Assembly (NCBI GenBank): GCA_038209195.1
Contig: JBBQXY010000008.1
Coordinates: 9,442 to 73,441, forward strand
From: JBBQXY01 sp038209195
GTDB lineage: Bacteria; Chloroflexota; Ktedonobacteria; Ktedonobacterales; Ktedonobacteraceae
Reading direction: 5' to 3'
DNA: 64,000 nt
The notes under the pieces are model-generated. The model saw nothing but the letters and a program-made list of their open reading frames with translations. It had not been told where the DNA came from and did no database searches. Shown here one piece after another: positions 50,718-60,578 of this stretch; the first letter of the stretch is position 1; each line of letters begins with the position of its first letter. The position numbers and the translations under genes are program-made.

Positions 50718-52484
50718 ATGAGTATAGAATTGCGCCGCGCACGTACTCGGCAGATGCTCATTTTCCTGCTGGTTTGCTTCGGCATGGTCGTCCTTTTGGG
50801 GAGACTGTATTACTGGCAGGTGTTGCGCGGCCCCGCGCTGTCGCAACTCGCCAATAGTGAGCACACGCAAAACCAAATAGTCAATGCCCCTCGTGGCCTG
50901 ATCTACGACGCACAAGGGCATATTCTGGCTACCAACGTGGTGCGCGACGATGTTTACATTGAGCCCTACCAGTTCTCGGCAGATCACGCGCCCGATACCT
51001 TCCAGAGTTCGCTCGATAGCCTGGTCTCATCACTGCACCATGCTTTACCCACCATCTCTACGGCTACCTTGTACAAGGATTTTAATCTTAATGTACAAAC
51101 TATTCGGATTGCGACCCGTATCGACCCGGCGCAAAGCCAACAACTGCGCGATATGCACCTGCAGGATATTTTCCTGGAGCCGCGTACATGGCGCACTTAC
51201 CCAGGTGGCACCCTGGCGGCCCAGATATTGGGCTTTGTGCAGCAGGATGAGCAGAAAAGCGTCGGCCTCTACGGTCTCGAAGCTCAATATAACACGCTAT
51301 TGGCAGGCAAGCCTGGCAGCTTCACGGCTGAAACCGATTTGAATGGCAACCCACTCATCGTAGGTGCCAGTTCGCAACAATCCGCCGTCGACGGTGCCAA
51401 CCTGACGCTCACCATCGATAGCACCATCCAATATATGGTGCAGGAAGGGTTGGCGCAAACAGTAAAACAATTGGACGCGGAAAGTGGTACCGTCCTCGTG
51501 GTCAATGCGCACACGGGTGCCATTGTGGCCATGGCTGGTGCCCCAACCTTCGACCCCAATAAGTATGGCAGCTATGCCAATCAAACTGGCTGTCTGGGTT
51601 CGGAGAGCGTGTTTTTCAATCCCGCCCTGTACTGCGCCTATGAACCAGGCTCGACTTTGAAAGCTGTCACGATGGCGGCTGCCCTAGATCAAAACCTGAT
51701 TACACCCGATACAGCGTTCAATGACCCAGGCTATATCCAATTCGATAATGCGCAAACGGTCTATAACTGGGAAAACCTGGGCTATGGCACCGAGACGATG
51801 ACCCAGGTCTTGATGCATTCTGCCAATGTAGGAGCGGCCTATGTGGCACATAACATCCTCGGCCCGAACAGATATTACCCGTACCTGGCGCGCTTTGGCT
51901 TTGGACAATTGACTGGCATCGGTGCCGGTCAAGAAACGTCGGGAAACTATCGCACACCAAGCAACGATCCACAAGTCTGGACACCCAGCGATCTGACGCG
52001 GCAGGCTTTTGGACAAAGTATTCAGGCTACACCGCTACAGGTTGTCATGGCCTACGAAGCCATTGCCAACGGTGGCAGGATGATGCATCCCTATCTCGTC
52101 TCTTCTATCGACAACAATGGGCATTTCTCAAATACCCAGCCGCAAGTAGTGCGTCAGGTCATTAGCTCGCACGCGGCTGCTCTGTTAACAGGCATGCTCG
52201 TGCAAGTAGCATCGAAAGGAATAGCTGAACCAGCGAAGGTACCCGGCTACACTGTTGCCGCTAAAACTGGCACAGCCACCACCCAGGGTATCTCAAATGC
52301 ACAGACCGAAGCTTCGGTGGCGGGTTTTATTCCCGCCTCGAACCCCCAGTTTGTGATCCTGGTAAAAATCGATCGACCACAGTCCACCATTTATGGTGGT
52401 ACCGCGGCGGCTCCCCTGTGGAGGACCATCGCTCAGGAACTTATGTGGTACTACCACGTTCCACCTGATGATGTGACACCTTGA
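50718..52484 (+). CDS. ftsI: Septal class B penicillin-binding protein FtsI/PBP2
   Basis: 588 residues from ATG 50718 (AAGGAGG 6 bases upstream). A short cytoplasmic tail and one membrane segment precede the PBP dimerisation region (APRGLIYDAQGHILATN; RTYPGGTLAAQILGFV). The transpeptidase has SXXK at Ser312-Lys315 (GSTLK), SXN at about 368 (HSANVG) and KTG at about 516 (AKTGTAT). It crosslinks septal peptidoglycan. No PASTA domains follow the transpeptidase, unlike many Gram-positive orthologues. Position next to ftsL fits. Confidence 0.95.
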   Translation: MSIELRRARTRQMLIFLLVCFGMVVLLGRLYYWQVLRGPALSQLANSEHTQNQIVNAPRGLIYDAQGHILATNVVRDDVYIEPYQFSADHAPDTFQSSLDSLVSSLHHALPTISTATLYKDFNLNVQTIRIATRIDPAQSQQLRDMHLQDIFLEPRTWRTYPGGTLAAQILGFVQQDEQKSVGLYGLEAQYNTLLAGKPGSFTAETDLNGNPLIVGASSQQSAVDGANLTLTIDSTIQYMVQEGLAQTVKQLDAESGTVLVVNAHTGAIVAMAGAPTFDPNKYGSYANQTGCLGSESVFFNPALYCAYEPGSTLKAVTMAAALDQNLITPDTAFNDPGYIQFDNAQTVYNWENLGYGTETMTQVLMHSANVGAAYVAHNILGPNRYYPYLARFGFGQLTGIGAGQETSGNYRTPSNDPQVWTPSDLTRQAFGQSIQATPLQVVMAYEAIANGGRMMHPYLVSSIDNNGHFSNTQPQVVRQVISSHAAALLTGMLVQVASKGIAEPAKVPGYTVAAKTGTATTQGISNAQTEASVAGFIPASNPQFVILVKIDRPQSTIYGGTAAAPLWRTIAQELMWYYHVPPDDVTP

Positions 52485-52579
52485 TTGTAAAGGTTCTAAA
52501 GGGCTCGTCCCTTGCTATAAAAAGTATAATAGAAAATTTGTTCTATGTCAAGCGTTAGACAGTAAGATGCAAAAAACGT

Positions 52580-54169
52580 ATGGTACTTGGCTCTAATAGA
52601 CAATCAAATAAAGTGCAAAGCAAACGCCACTCTTCTGCTCGGCAGAACGATCAGCGACCGCTCAACATGCGTTCGCCTGCCTTGGATTCCATCGAGCGGC
52701 AGCATCCAAGGCAACCCCAACGCCAACAGCCAGGGGGAGCCGCAAAGCGTCCAGCCGCGTCCGCCCGCAAAGTACGCTACGCTGCTGAAGAGACGCTGGT
52801 CCGTCCGGTGGCTGCGCGCAAAAAATTGCCACAGCTTCGCAGCAGAAGCTCGGTTGTTGGTCTCTCCGAGGCTCCAAAGCAGCAGCAGAGGACAGGGCTT
52901 ACCGCGAGCTGGCGGCTGCAAACACTATGGAAGCCTGAGCAGCAGGATACGTCGTTGCAGGTCATCAGCGAGGAGGAGCAGAAAAAGCTGGCCGCGCTAG
53001 AGTTGGATATGCGTCTCCCGCGTGTCGCTGGCAAGGTCGACTCGTGGTTGTTAATCGTCGTACTGGCCCTGCTCTGCATTGGCCTCGTCATGGTCTACAG
53101 CAGTAGTGCCTTTGTCGCGGCTCGCACCTATGGCGACGCTTCGTACTATTTTCAGCGCCAGTTGCTCTCGGTAGTACTGGGCCTCGTAGCGATGTTAGTC
53201 ACCATGCGCATAGATTATCGTCAGTGGCGGCGTTACTCGCTGATCAGTATGTGCGTTGTCCTGCCGTTGCTGGTGCTGGTGCTCAAATTTGGGCGCACAA
53301 CCTATGGCGCATCACGCTGGCTAAGCCTTGGTTCGTTCTTCTCGTTCCAACCGAGCGAGCTAACGAAACTGATCCTGGCGCTCTATATCGCTGACTGGTT
53401 GGCGCGCAAAGGCAATAAAGTCAGCACCTTTTGGTATGGTCTGACGCCGTTTGTGATCCTAGTGGGCATCGTGCTGGGGCTGGTGCTACTAGAAAACGAC
53501 ATGGGCACGGCGATTATTATCGCCGGTTTCGCCACCGCTATGTTCTTTTCAGCGGGCGCGAATATTGTGCAGTTTCTGCTGGCAATCGGCTGTGGTGGGT
53601 TAATTTTCATAAAGGAGGCCTTTAAACCCTATCGCTATCTCAGGTTGGTTGGTTTTATGAATCCCTTCAACCACATCCTGGACATTAACTTGCAGCTCTA
53701 CCAGTCTCTGTTAGGGTTGGGATCCGGCGGGTGGTTTGGTTTAGGGTTGGGAGCCAGTCGGCAGAAGACGGGCTATCTGCCGTTTCCCTTTACCGACTCG
53801 ATCTTCGCCATTCTGGGCGAGGAGATCGGCTTTATCGGCTGCGCGTTTGTTGTGCTACTCTTTTTAGCATTGGCCTTTCGTGGCTTTCGCATGGCACGGC
53901 GCACGCAAGATATCTATGGAGCCTTGTTGGCTACGGGGATCACTACGTGGATCGTCCTGCAAGCTATGATTAACGTGGGAGCTACCACGGGTAGTATTCC
54001 CTATACAGGGGTTCCACTGCCATTCATCAGCTATGGCGGCTCATCGCTGGTCATTTCAATGGCTGCTGTCGGAGTTCTGCTGAACATCTCCAAATACATT
54101 CAGGAGCCAGCAACGCCAGCACTGTCACGAAGCACTTTAACCTTATCTATGAAAAAGAAAACATCGTAA
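52580..54169 (+). CDS. ftsW: Septal peptidoglycan polymerase FtsW (SEDS family)
   Basis: 529 residues. The first 150 are an unusual polar cytoplasmic extension rich in Arg, Gln, Ser and Pro, followed by the ten-helix SEDS core (VDSWLLIVVLALLCIGLVMVY split here at 20). Diagnostic blocks are FQPSELTKL, ENDMGTAIII, and GVPLPFISYGGSSL near the end. The glycosyltransferase works with FtsI on lipid II. The ATG at 52580 lacks a good Shine-Dalgarno, so the true start could be internal (for example Met31), yet most of the extension would remain. It directly abuts murG with no gap. Confidence 0.95.
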   Translation: MVLGSNRQSNKVQSKRHSSARQNDQRPLNMRSPALDSIERQHPRQPQRQQPGGAAKRPAASARKVRYAAEETLVRPVAARKKLPQLRSRSSVVGLSEAPKQQQRTGLTASWRLQTLWKPEQQDTSLQVISEEEQKKLAALELDMRLPRVAGKVDSWLLIVVLALLCIGLVMVYSSSAFVAARTYGDASYYFQRQLLSVVLGLVAMLVTMRIDYRQWRRYSLISMCVVLPLLVLVLKFGRTTYGASRWLSLGSFFSFQPSELTKLILALYIADWLARKGNKVSTFWYGLTPFVILVGIVLGLVLLENDMGTAIIIAGFATAMFFSAGANIVQFLLAIGCGGLIFIKEAFKPYRYLRLVGFMNPFNHILDINLQLYQSLLGLGSGGWFGLGLGASRQKTGYLPFPFTDSIFAILGEEIGFIGCAFVVLLFLALAFRGFRMARRTQDIYGALLATGITTWIVLQAMINVGATTGSIPYTGVPLPFISYGGSSLVISMAAVGVLLNISKYIQEPATPALSRSTLTLSMKKKTS

Positions 54170-55330
54170 ATGAAAATACTTGTATCGGGCGGCGGCACCG
54201 GGGGCCATATCTATCCAGCCCTGGCCGTAGCAACGCTCCTCAAAAAAAACTATCAAGCAAAAATCTTGTATCTCGGCAGCGACGACGGCCTGGAGAACGA
54301 GCTAGCACCAGCCGCGGGTTTTCCTTTAGCCACCGTCAAAGCAGGCAAGCTACGCCGCTATATCTCCTGGCAGACATTCACCGGCGTGGCCCGCGTCCCG
54401 CTTGGCATGACACAGGCCGTTGGCATCGTCCGTCGCTTCGCGCCAGACGTGGTCTTTACCAGTGGCGGCTATGTAGCAGTTCCGGCAGGACTGGCTGCTC
54501 GCATCAACAACATACCCTTGTTGATGCACCAGCAGGATGTGCCACCGAACCTGTCCAACCGCCTTATTGCCCCGTTGGCAACATGTATCTCGGTTGCCTT
54601 CGCGGACTCGTTAGCTTACTTTCCGGCGCGCAAAACCTTACAGTTGGGCAACCCGGTCAGACAAGAAATATTGGATATGCGCGCAGTATCAGTCCAGCAA
54701 GCTCGTCGTCAACTGGCATTAGACCCTGACCTACCGTTGCTGTTAGTTACGGGCGGCAGTCAAGGCGCACGGCACCTTAATCAGGAAGTCTGTCGCGCTC
54801 TACCTGACCTGCTGCCACAGTGTCAGGTCTTGCAGATCAGCGGCAAGCAACTCTTCGCGGAAACTCAGGCACTGGCGGAACAGACGATGGCAAATCTGGA
54901 CGCGGGCACGCGGCAACGCTATAAACTGGTGGCCTACATGAGCGAAGATATGCCAGCAGCACTACAAGCTGCGACCATTGTCTTGTGTCGCTCCGGGGCT
55001 GCTACATTGAGCGAACTGGCGGTATTGGCTAAACCCAGTATCCTGGTGCCACTGCCACCTGCTATTGGCAGTTCGCCGCAGGAGGCCAACGCAGCCATGT
55101 TCAGTCGGCAAAAAGCCGCGGAGGTTATTCGAGATGCCGACCTGAAACGCGAGACATTGATTGAGCGAGTTACAGCTACAATGGCGTCTGATACACGTCT
55201 ACAGGCGATGGCTGAGGCCAGCGCAACCTTTGCGAAACCGGAGGCCACACAGGCCATCGTCGCTACCGTTGTTAAAATGGCGCAAGCCAAACAGGCAAAG
55301 TTTGCAAAATCTGAAGGTGTAGTAAGTTGA
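54170..55330 (+). CDS. murG: UDP-GlcNAc:lipid I N-acetylglucosaminyltransferase MurG
   Basis: 386 residues of GT28 type. The N-terminal signature GGGTGGHIYPALAVA (from residue 6), the loop FTSGGYVAVPAGLAA, QQDVPPNLSNRL, and the C-terminal CRSGAATLSELAVLAKPSIL for UDP-GlcNAc binding are clear. It converts lipid I to lipid II on the inner membrane face. The ATG follows the ftsW stop without any spacing and its stop overlaps the murC start, indicating tight coupling. Confidence 0.97.
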   Translation: MKILVSGGGTGGHIYPALAVATLLKKNYQAKILYLGSDDGLENELAPAAGFPLATVKAGKLRRYISWQTFTGVARVPLGMTQAVGIVRRFAPDVVFTSGGYVAVPAGLAARINNIPLLMHQQDVPPNLSNRLIAPLATCISVAFADSLAYFPARKTLQLGNPVRQEILDMRAVSVQQARRQLALDPDLPLLLVTGGSQGARHLNQEVCRALPDLLPQCQVLQISGKQLFAETQALAEQTMANLDAGTRQRYKLVAYMSEDMPAALQAATIVLCRSGAATLSELAVLAKPSILVPLPPAIGSSPQEANAAMFSRQKAAEVIRDADLKRETLIERVTATMASDTRLQAMAEASATFAKPEATQAIVATVVKMAQAKQAKFAKSEGVVS

Positions 55331-56835
55331 AACAGTCGCACATACATTTTATGGGTATAGGTGGGCAAGGTATCTCTGCCGTTGCGCAGATGGTACGCAA
55401 AGCCAATGGTGAGAGCGTCAGCGTAAGCGGGTGCGATATGCAAGCATCAGCGACGACGCGCGCGCTTGAACGCATTGGTGTGCCGGTACAGATCGGTCAC
55501 AGCGCGTCCCACCTTGCCGAGATTGATCGCCTTGTGGTCGTGCCCGCGGCCCTGGTGCTCAACCCCGACCACCCTGAACTGGCGACTGCCCGTCAACGCG
55601 GTATCCCTATGATCACCTGGCAGGAGATGTTGGGCGAACTGATGCGCGGCAAGTGTGTCTTCTCGGTCAGCGGAGTGCATGGCAAAGGCACAACCACCGC
55701 CATGCTTTCACTCATCCTGGTAGACGCTGGTCTCGATCCCACCTGTGAAGTGGGCGCGGTAGTCCCACGCTTCGGCGTCAACTATCGTCTGGGCCAGAGC
55801 CAGTACTTTGTCAATGAAGCAGACGAGTTCTATAACAATTTCTGGCATTACCATCCGCGCCTGGCGATTGTCACGTCCATCGAATTCGAGCACCCAGAGT
55901 TCTTCGCCGACTACGCGGAGTTTCTCGCCTCCTTTGAACACTTTATTCGCGGTATGGACCTGAGCAAGCAGTGGTCTTTGCCACCCACGCTCATCCTGAA
56001 CGCGAACAGCGCAGGCTGTTTTGAACTACTACGGCGTCTGGGCGATTGGCCTGGACAAGTCATTACGTATGCCGTCGAGGGAGTTCCCTCTACTGCAGCA
56101 AGTAGCGATGCTCCAGCGAAAGCGAAGCAGCAGCCTACCTTTGTGGCCTTCGACGTCAAGCTGGAAGGCGAGACCAGTTTCCGCGTCCGTACACGTTGGG
56201 GCGATGGCTTTCCTGCCGCACGGCGCATCCATTTACAGTTACCGGGTCTATTCAACGTTCAGAATGCGCTGGCGGCTCTGACGGCTGCCACTGTCGCTGG
56301 CATCGACGTGGAGACCATCATACACTCACTGGAAGGCTTCGGCGGTATTAGTCGACGCTTTGAAATTCGTAATCAGGCAGCAATCCAGGTGAATGGTCAG
56401 GCGTTAGACGTCATCCTCGTCGATGACTACGCGCACCATCCAACTGCCATTGCCGCCTCGTTAGAGGCCGCCCATACACGCTATCCAAAGCGTAGGTTAG
56501 TCGCGGTGTACCAGCCGCATATGTATAGCCGTACCAAAACCTTTTTTGAACAGTTTATATATGCCTTTAATCGTGCAGACATTGTAATTATTAGCGATAT
56601 ATTTCCGGCACGCGAGCGGGACACAGGTCTGGTCTCGGCACAAGCACTGGTGGAAGCGATGGCAAAGCAGCCTCACTTCTCCCAGCGCGATAGCAACGGT
56701 GCCGCCCAGGTCATCTACGGTGGAGATCTACAAAACACAACTGAGGTGTTACGTAGCATGCTCCGCCCCAACGACCTCGCTCTCATCATGGGTGCCGGAG
56801 ACATCTATACCCTGACCGAAGCTCTTTTAGCGTAA
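55327..56835 (+). CDS. murC: UDP-N-acetylmuramate--L-alanine ligase MurC
   Basis: 502 residues from TTG 55327, overlapping the murG stop (TTGA) by 4 bp. Mur ligase features: HFMGIGGQGISAVAQM at the N-terminus, the P-loop GVHGKGTTTAML near residue 117, NEADEFYNNFW and the C-terminal VDDYAHHPTAIAASL. It adds L-Ala to UDP-MurNAc. The P-loop carries GKGTT where GKTTT or GKTT is usual, a small variation that could affect nucleotide handling. MurD, MurE and MurF are not in the cluster. Confidence 0.95.
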   Translation: MKQSHIHFMGIGGQGISAVAQMVRKANGESVSVSGCDMQASATTRALERIGVPVQIGHSASHLAEIDRLVVVPAALVLNPDHPELATARQRGIPMITWQEMLGELMRGKCVFSVSGVHGKGTTTAMLSLILVDAGLDPTCEVGAVVPRFGVNYRLGQSQYFVNEADEFYNNFWHYHPRLAIVTSIEFEHPEFFADYAEFLASFEHFIRGMDLSKQWSLPPTLILNANSAGCFELLRRLGDWPGQVITYAVEGVPSTAASSDAPAKAKQQPTFVAFDVKLEGETSFRVRTRWGDGFPAARRIHLQLPGLFNVQNALAALTAATVAGIDVETIIHSLEGFGGISRRFEIRNQAAIQVNGQALDVILVDDYAHHPTAIAASLEAAHTRYPKRRLVAVYQPHMYSRTKTFFEQFIYAFNRADIVIISDIFPARERDTGLVSAQALVEAMAKQPHFSQRDSNGAAQVIYGGDLQNTTEVLRSMLRPNDLALIMGAGDIYTLTEALLA

Positions 56836-56861
56836 CAGCGCAAAAACTAGAGGGAAAGCAT

Positions 56862-57884
56862 ATGACATTCGATGCTGAGACCGTATACACCGAATTACAC
56901 GCGCACTTTCAAGAGCGCGTACGCCGCAATGAACCGCTCGCACGCCATTGTACCTTTGGCGTGGGCGGTCCTGCCGACGTGTGGGTATCAGTCGATACAC
57001 AGGATGACCTCGTGCGCCTTGTGCGTCTCTCTGCGGAACGGCATTGGCCGCTCTTGATCGTTGGCAACGGCACCAATGTTCTCTATGCCGACGCGGGAGT
57101 ACGGGGCATTGTGGCCCGTATCGCCCTTAGCAGCTATACCATCGAGGATGCTGGTAACGGAACAGCCATGCTGATTGCTGGGGCGGGGGTAAGTTGGCCG
57201 CGCTTGCTCAACGAACTGACTCCCCTCGGTTGGGGTGGGCTAGAGTTTGGGCCGGGCATCCCTGGTACGCTGGGCGGCGGCGTCATCAGTAACGCGGGGG
57301 CACATAACAGTGACCTTGGCAAAGTATTGGCTTGGATCGAGGTTCTGGATGCTCGTAGTAGAGACGAAGAGCAGATTACCGTACCAATGGTGCGCCGTTA
57401 CCCGCACGACGAGCTTGACCTGAGCTATCGAAACAGTCGTTTCCGTGCCGCGCGGCTCGTCCAGTTTAATGCGCAGGGCTATCCGTTGGTCGCAGCGCGT
57501 GGGCTGATCGAGCCAGCCGAAATTATTATGCAATTGGGTGTGCGTCTTCAGCGAGAAGACCCACAAACGTTACGCGCTCGTATCGAGCAATATAAACAAC
57601 ATCGCAAGCAGACACAGCCCCCGCAGCAAAGTGCAGGCTCTGTCTTCAAAAATCCCGCTGGGGATTATGCCGGACGGCTCATCGAGCAGACTGGCATGAA
57701 GGGAACCACCGTTGGCGGGGCACGTATTTCTGACCGCCACGCGAATTTTATCGTTAATGTAGGAGGTGCCAGTGCTGCTGATGTGGCAACACTGATTCAG
57801 GAGGCTCGTAACCGTGTAAAGGGTATGTTTGGGGTGGACTTAGAGTTGGAAGTAGAATTACGCGGCGAGTGGGAGGCAATATGA
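56862..57884 (+). CDS. murB: UDP-N-acetylenolpyruvoylglucosamine reductase MurB
   Basis: 340 residues. FAD-binding motifs are present: HCTFGVGGPADVWVSV, VGNGTNVLYAD, PGIPGTLGGGVISNAGAH, and the C-terminal substrate region QQSAGSVFKNP (catalytic Ser in GSVFKNP) with GARISDRHANFIVN. It reduces enolpyruvate to lactate to form UDP-MurNAc in the cytoplasm. The start has AGAGGGAAAGC upstream. The last bases overlap ftsQ (ATGA at 57881). Confidence 0.96.
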   Translation: MTFDAETVYTELHAHFQERVRRNEPLARHCTFGVGGPADVWVSVDTQDDLVRLVRLSAERHWPLLIVGNGTNVLYADAGVRGIVARIALSSYTIEDAGNGTAMLIAGAGVSWPRLLNELTPLGWGGLEFGPGIPGTLGGGVISNAGAHNSDLGKVLAWIEVLDARSRDEEQITVPMVRRYPHDELDLSYRNSRFRAARLVQFNAQGYPLVAARGLIEPAEIIMQLGVRLQREDPQTLRARIEQYKQHRKQTQPPQQSAGSVFKNPAGDYAGRLIEQTGMKGTTVGGARISDRHANFIVNVGGASAADVATLIQEARNRVKGMFGVDLELEVELRGEWEAI

Positions 57885-59101
57885 CCGAGGAAAAAAGAGA
57901 GCTACGAGAGCAAATCGCTACTCATACCTATAGATATCCAACGGCGTCAGCATCTCGTCCCGCCCCACGGCACAAGATGGCGGATGATGGAGCGCAAAGA
58001 GTGATGCATACACAGAGAGCAGTCGCACCCTCTCGTTTGGAAGCTCCGCGGCAACGGCAAGTCAAGCAGTTGGACCAGGTGCAACCAAAAGCGGGTGAAC
58101 AGTTTGTGCATCGGCGCAATCAGCTTTATTCTGCCCGTGCGGTTCCGCAGCGACCCAACATGCCCTTGACGCCACGAACACTGGCGCAGTCTGGTACACC
58201 AGCCTCTAGTGGGCAATTGCGCTCTGTGCGCCCTCTACCACAGGCGAGGGCGCAGCACCGTAGCTCGCCTATACCGGTACGCAGTGGTCGCTTGCAAGGA
58301 CGTCGCCACGGCTTTCTGTGGAAGGTCTTGGGCATCTTTGCCCTGCTGGTGCTCGTCATTCTCGGTGCGAACTTCGCACTGACCAGCACGGCCTTTCGCG
58401 TCGCTCAGGTCAGCATCGTCGGTGTCCACAACGACGCCCTGGCTCATAGTATCCAAAACCTGGGCATGCAAGGGCAAAATATCTTCCTGATCGACGTCGC
58501 GGCCTTGACTGCCCGCATTGACGCCTACCCAATGGTGGCTTCGGCCTCCCTGGAGAAGCAATGGCCCAACCAGTTACAGGTCACGGTCACGGAACGCCAG
58601 CCAGTCTTGCTTTGGAAAACGTCCCAAGGCACGTTTAGTGTAGATAAAAACGGGGTAGTGATCGCCCCACTGAGTGAAACGAGTGGGGCCGCTTCACTCG
58701 TGATTGTGGTAGACATGCGCAAGAGTAGCAAGGGAGCCAGGGCCCAGGTTATACGTCCAGGGATGCTGTTAAACCAGGCCAATATTTCCTTTGCTATTGC
58801 CGCCGTAGCAGCGATACCCAGTGTGACCGGATTGACAAACTTTACCTTGCGCTATATGGATAGCGTGTCAACACAACTTGTCGGGGGACAGGGGGTGGTG
58901 ACGGCACAAAATGACTCATTTGTCGTTGCAAGTCAGGAAGGGTGGTTAGCTTTCCTGGGGGGACCAAATGACCCTAACCCATTGCACAATCGGCTGGTTG
59001 AGCTGCAGCAAATCTTGGCTTTAGCGCAACAGCAGCAACTCAATCTGGCGACCGTTGATTTGCGCTTCGGCCTTCGTCCTGTTTATACGTTAAAGAGTTA
59101 A
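57881..59101 (+). CDS. ftsQ: Cell-division protein FtsQ/DivIB with long basic N-terminus
   Basis: 406 residues from ATG 57881, with GGGAGG 5 bases upstream and overlap with the murB stop. About 145 Arg/Gln/Pro-rich cytoplasmic residues precede one membrane segment (VLGIFALLVLVILGANFAL). The POTRA domain (FRVAQVSIVGVHNDA, MQGQNIFLID, YPMVASASLEKQWPNQLQVT) and the beta domain with ERQPVLLW follow. It links early and late divisome proteins. The N-terminal extension resembles in composition that of FtsW in the same operon. Confidence 0.9.
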   Translation: MTEEKRELREQIATHTYRYPTASASRPAPRHKMADDGAQRVMHTQRAVAPSRLEAPRQRQVKQLDQVQPKAGEQFVHRRNQLYSARAVPQRPNMPLTPRTLAQSGTPASSGQLRSVRPLPQARAQHRSSPIPVRSGRLQGRRHGFLWKVLGIFALLVLVILGANFALTSTAFRVAQVSIVGVHNDALAHSIQNLGMQGQNIFLIDVAALTARIDAYPMVASASLEKQWPNQLQVTVTERQPVLLWKTSQGTFSVDKNGVVIAPLSETSGAASLVIVVDMRKSSKGARAQVIRPGMLLNQANISFAIAAVAAIPSVTGLTNFTLRYMDSVSTQLVGGQGVVTAQNDSFVVASQEGWLAFLGGPNDPNPLHNRLVELQQILALAQQQQLNLATVDLRFGLRPVYTLKS

Positions 59102-59146
59102 GGTAGAAATTTTGTAGGGCTGGGAAGGAACATGCTTAGTGCTAAT

Positions 59147-59283
59147 GAACAGTAAGTAACGAATGAAGATACCAGTGTAGGGGCCGATTTATCGGCAAAC
59201 GGGACGGGCCGATAAATCGGCGGTGGGCACGGTAAACCGGCCCCTACGGGTGTCAGCATTGGTAGGTTTAGTAGTTACTGTTC
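59147..59283. mobile_element. 137-bp palindromic MITE-like element between ftsQ and ftsA
   Basis: The outer ends GAACAGTAAGTAAC (59147) and GTAGTTACTGTTC (ending 59283) are imperfect inverted repeats. Inside, GTAGGGGCCGATTTATCGGC (59177-59196) and its complements (GGCCGATAAATCGGC at 59207-59221, CCGGCCCCTAC at 59238-59247) can fold into a large hairpin. It has no coding capacity. It separates ftsQ from ftsA in an otherwise compact operon. Confidence 0.65.
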
Positions 59284-59342
59284 AATAGGGCTGAGATGAG
59301 GTCTCCCTGGAACACATTTACCGCCCAATAGGAGCGTGTATC

Positions 59343-60578
59343 GTGCAAGAGCGGGTGATCGTCGGTATCGACGTTGGAACAACAAATATCTGTGTTCTCG
59401 TAGGCGAATTAGACCGCGACGGGAAGCTGAATATTGTTGGCGTTGGCACCTGCCCTTCACAGGGTTTGCGCCGCGGGGTGGTGGTGAACATTGAGGAGAC
59501 CGTCACTTCCATTGCAGCGGCGCTGGATCGTGCTGAACGCCTTTCAGGAAAGAAAATTACGACAGCTTATGTGGGAATTGCTGGCAGCCATATCACCTCG
59601 GAGAATAGCAAGGGCTTTGTCGCTATCTCGCCCAGCCACCGGGATATCATTCAAAACGACATTAGCCGCGCTATCGAAGTGGCACGCGCCATTGCGATCC
59701 CTGCGAACCGCGAGGTGATCCATGTGATCCCCCGTGGCTACGTCGTCGATGGACAGGAGGGCATCAAGAACCCTATTGGTATGTCCGGCTTCCGCCTCGA
59801 GGTGGAGACGCACATCATCACGGGGGCTGTATCCTCCATTCACAACTTAATTAAGTGTGTGCATAAAGCGCGGGTAGAAATCGAAGATCTCGTCCTGGAG
59901 CCATTGGCTTCTAGTGAGGCCGTCCTGGTCGATGGCGAGACCGACCTCGGAGTCGCCCTCGTCGATATTGGTGGTGGGACCACTGATATCGCCGTCTTCT
60001 CCGATGGAGCTATCTGGCAGACGGTGGTGTTGCCAATTGGGGGCAACCTCATTACCAGCGACATTGCCATCGGCCTGCGCCTGCCCTTTGGGGTGGCGGA
60101 AGAACTCAAAGTGACCTACGGGCACTGCGACCCTTCCACTATCTCCGACGACGATATGATCGAGCTGGCACAATTCATGCCGGACTGTGATGACCTCGTG
60201 CCACGCAAGTTGCTGGCCGAGATTATCCAGGCTCGTGTGGAAGAACTGTTTGAAATGGTTCACGAAGAGATTCGGAAATCTGGCTATGATGGACTGCTGC
60301 CCGCCGGCCTTGTGATCACGGGCGGCAGCGCCGAATTGCCCGGTATTCAAACCCTGGCTGGACAAATTCTGGACCTACCGACTCGCATCGGCTCGCCGCT
60401 TGGATTGCACGGCCTGTCCGATTCGATCTCTCGTCCCGCCTATGCGACGGCGGTTGGTCTTTTGCAATGGGCATTGACCCACACCTCCTTCCTCGTTGAA
60501 GAAGACGAGCAAGAGGAAAGTGGAGCAATGGGAATGGCGTCCCGTTTCGGGCGCTGGTTACGTGCGTTTATTCCGTAA
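59343..60578 (+). CDS. ftsA: Cell-division protein FtsA
   Basis: 411 residues from GTG 59343 (TAGGAG 8 bases upstream). Actin-fold motifs: GIDVGTTNICVLVGE (phosphate 1), the 1C subdomain with AYVGIAGSHITSENSKG, ALVDIGGGTTDIAVF (phosphate 2) and LVITGGSAELPG (adenosine motif). The C-terminus GMASRFGRWLRAFIP is the amphipathic membrane-targeting helix. FtsA anchors FtsZ to the membrane. It is 16 bp upstream of ftsZ. Because of the palindromic element upstream, ftsA-ftsZ may also have their own promoter. Confidence 0.97.
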   Translation: MQERVIVGIDVGTTNICVLVGELDRDGKLNIVGVGTCPSQGLRRGVVVNIEETVTSIAAALDRAERLSGKKITTAYVGIAGSHITSENSKGFVAISPSHRDIIQNDISRAIEVARAIAIPANREVIHVIPRGYVVDGQEGIKNPIGMSGFRLEVETHIITGAVSSIHNLIKCVHKARVEIEDLVLEPLASSEAVLVDGETDLGVALVDIGGGTTDIAVFSDGAIWQTVVLPIGGNLITSDIAIGLRLPFGVAEELKVTYGHCDPSTISDDDMIELAQFMPDCDDLVPRKLLAEIIQARVEELFEMVHEEIRKSGYDGLLPAGLVITGGSAELPGIQTLAGQILDLPTRIGSPLGLHGLSDSISRPAYATAVGLLQWALTHTSFLVEEDEQEESGAMGMASRFGRWLRAFIP

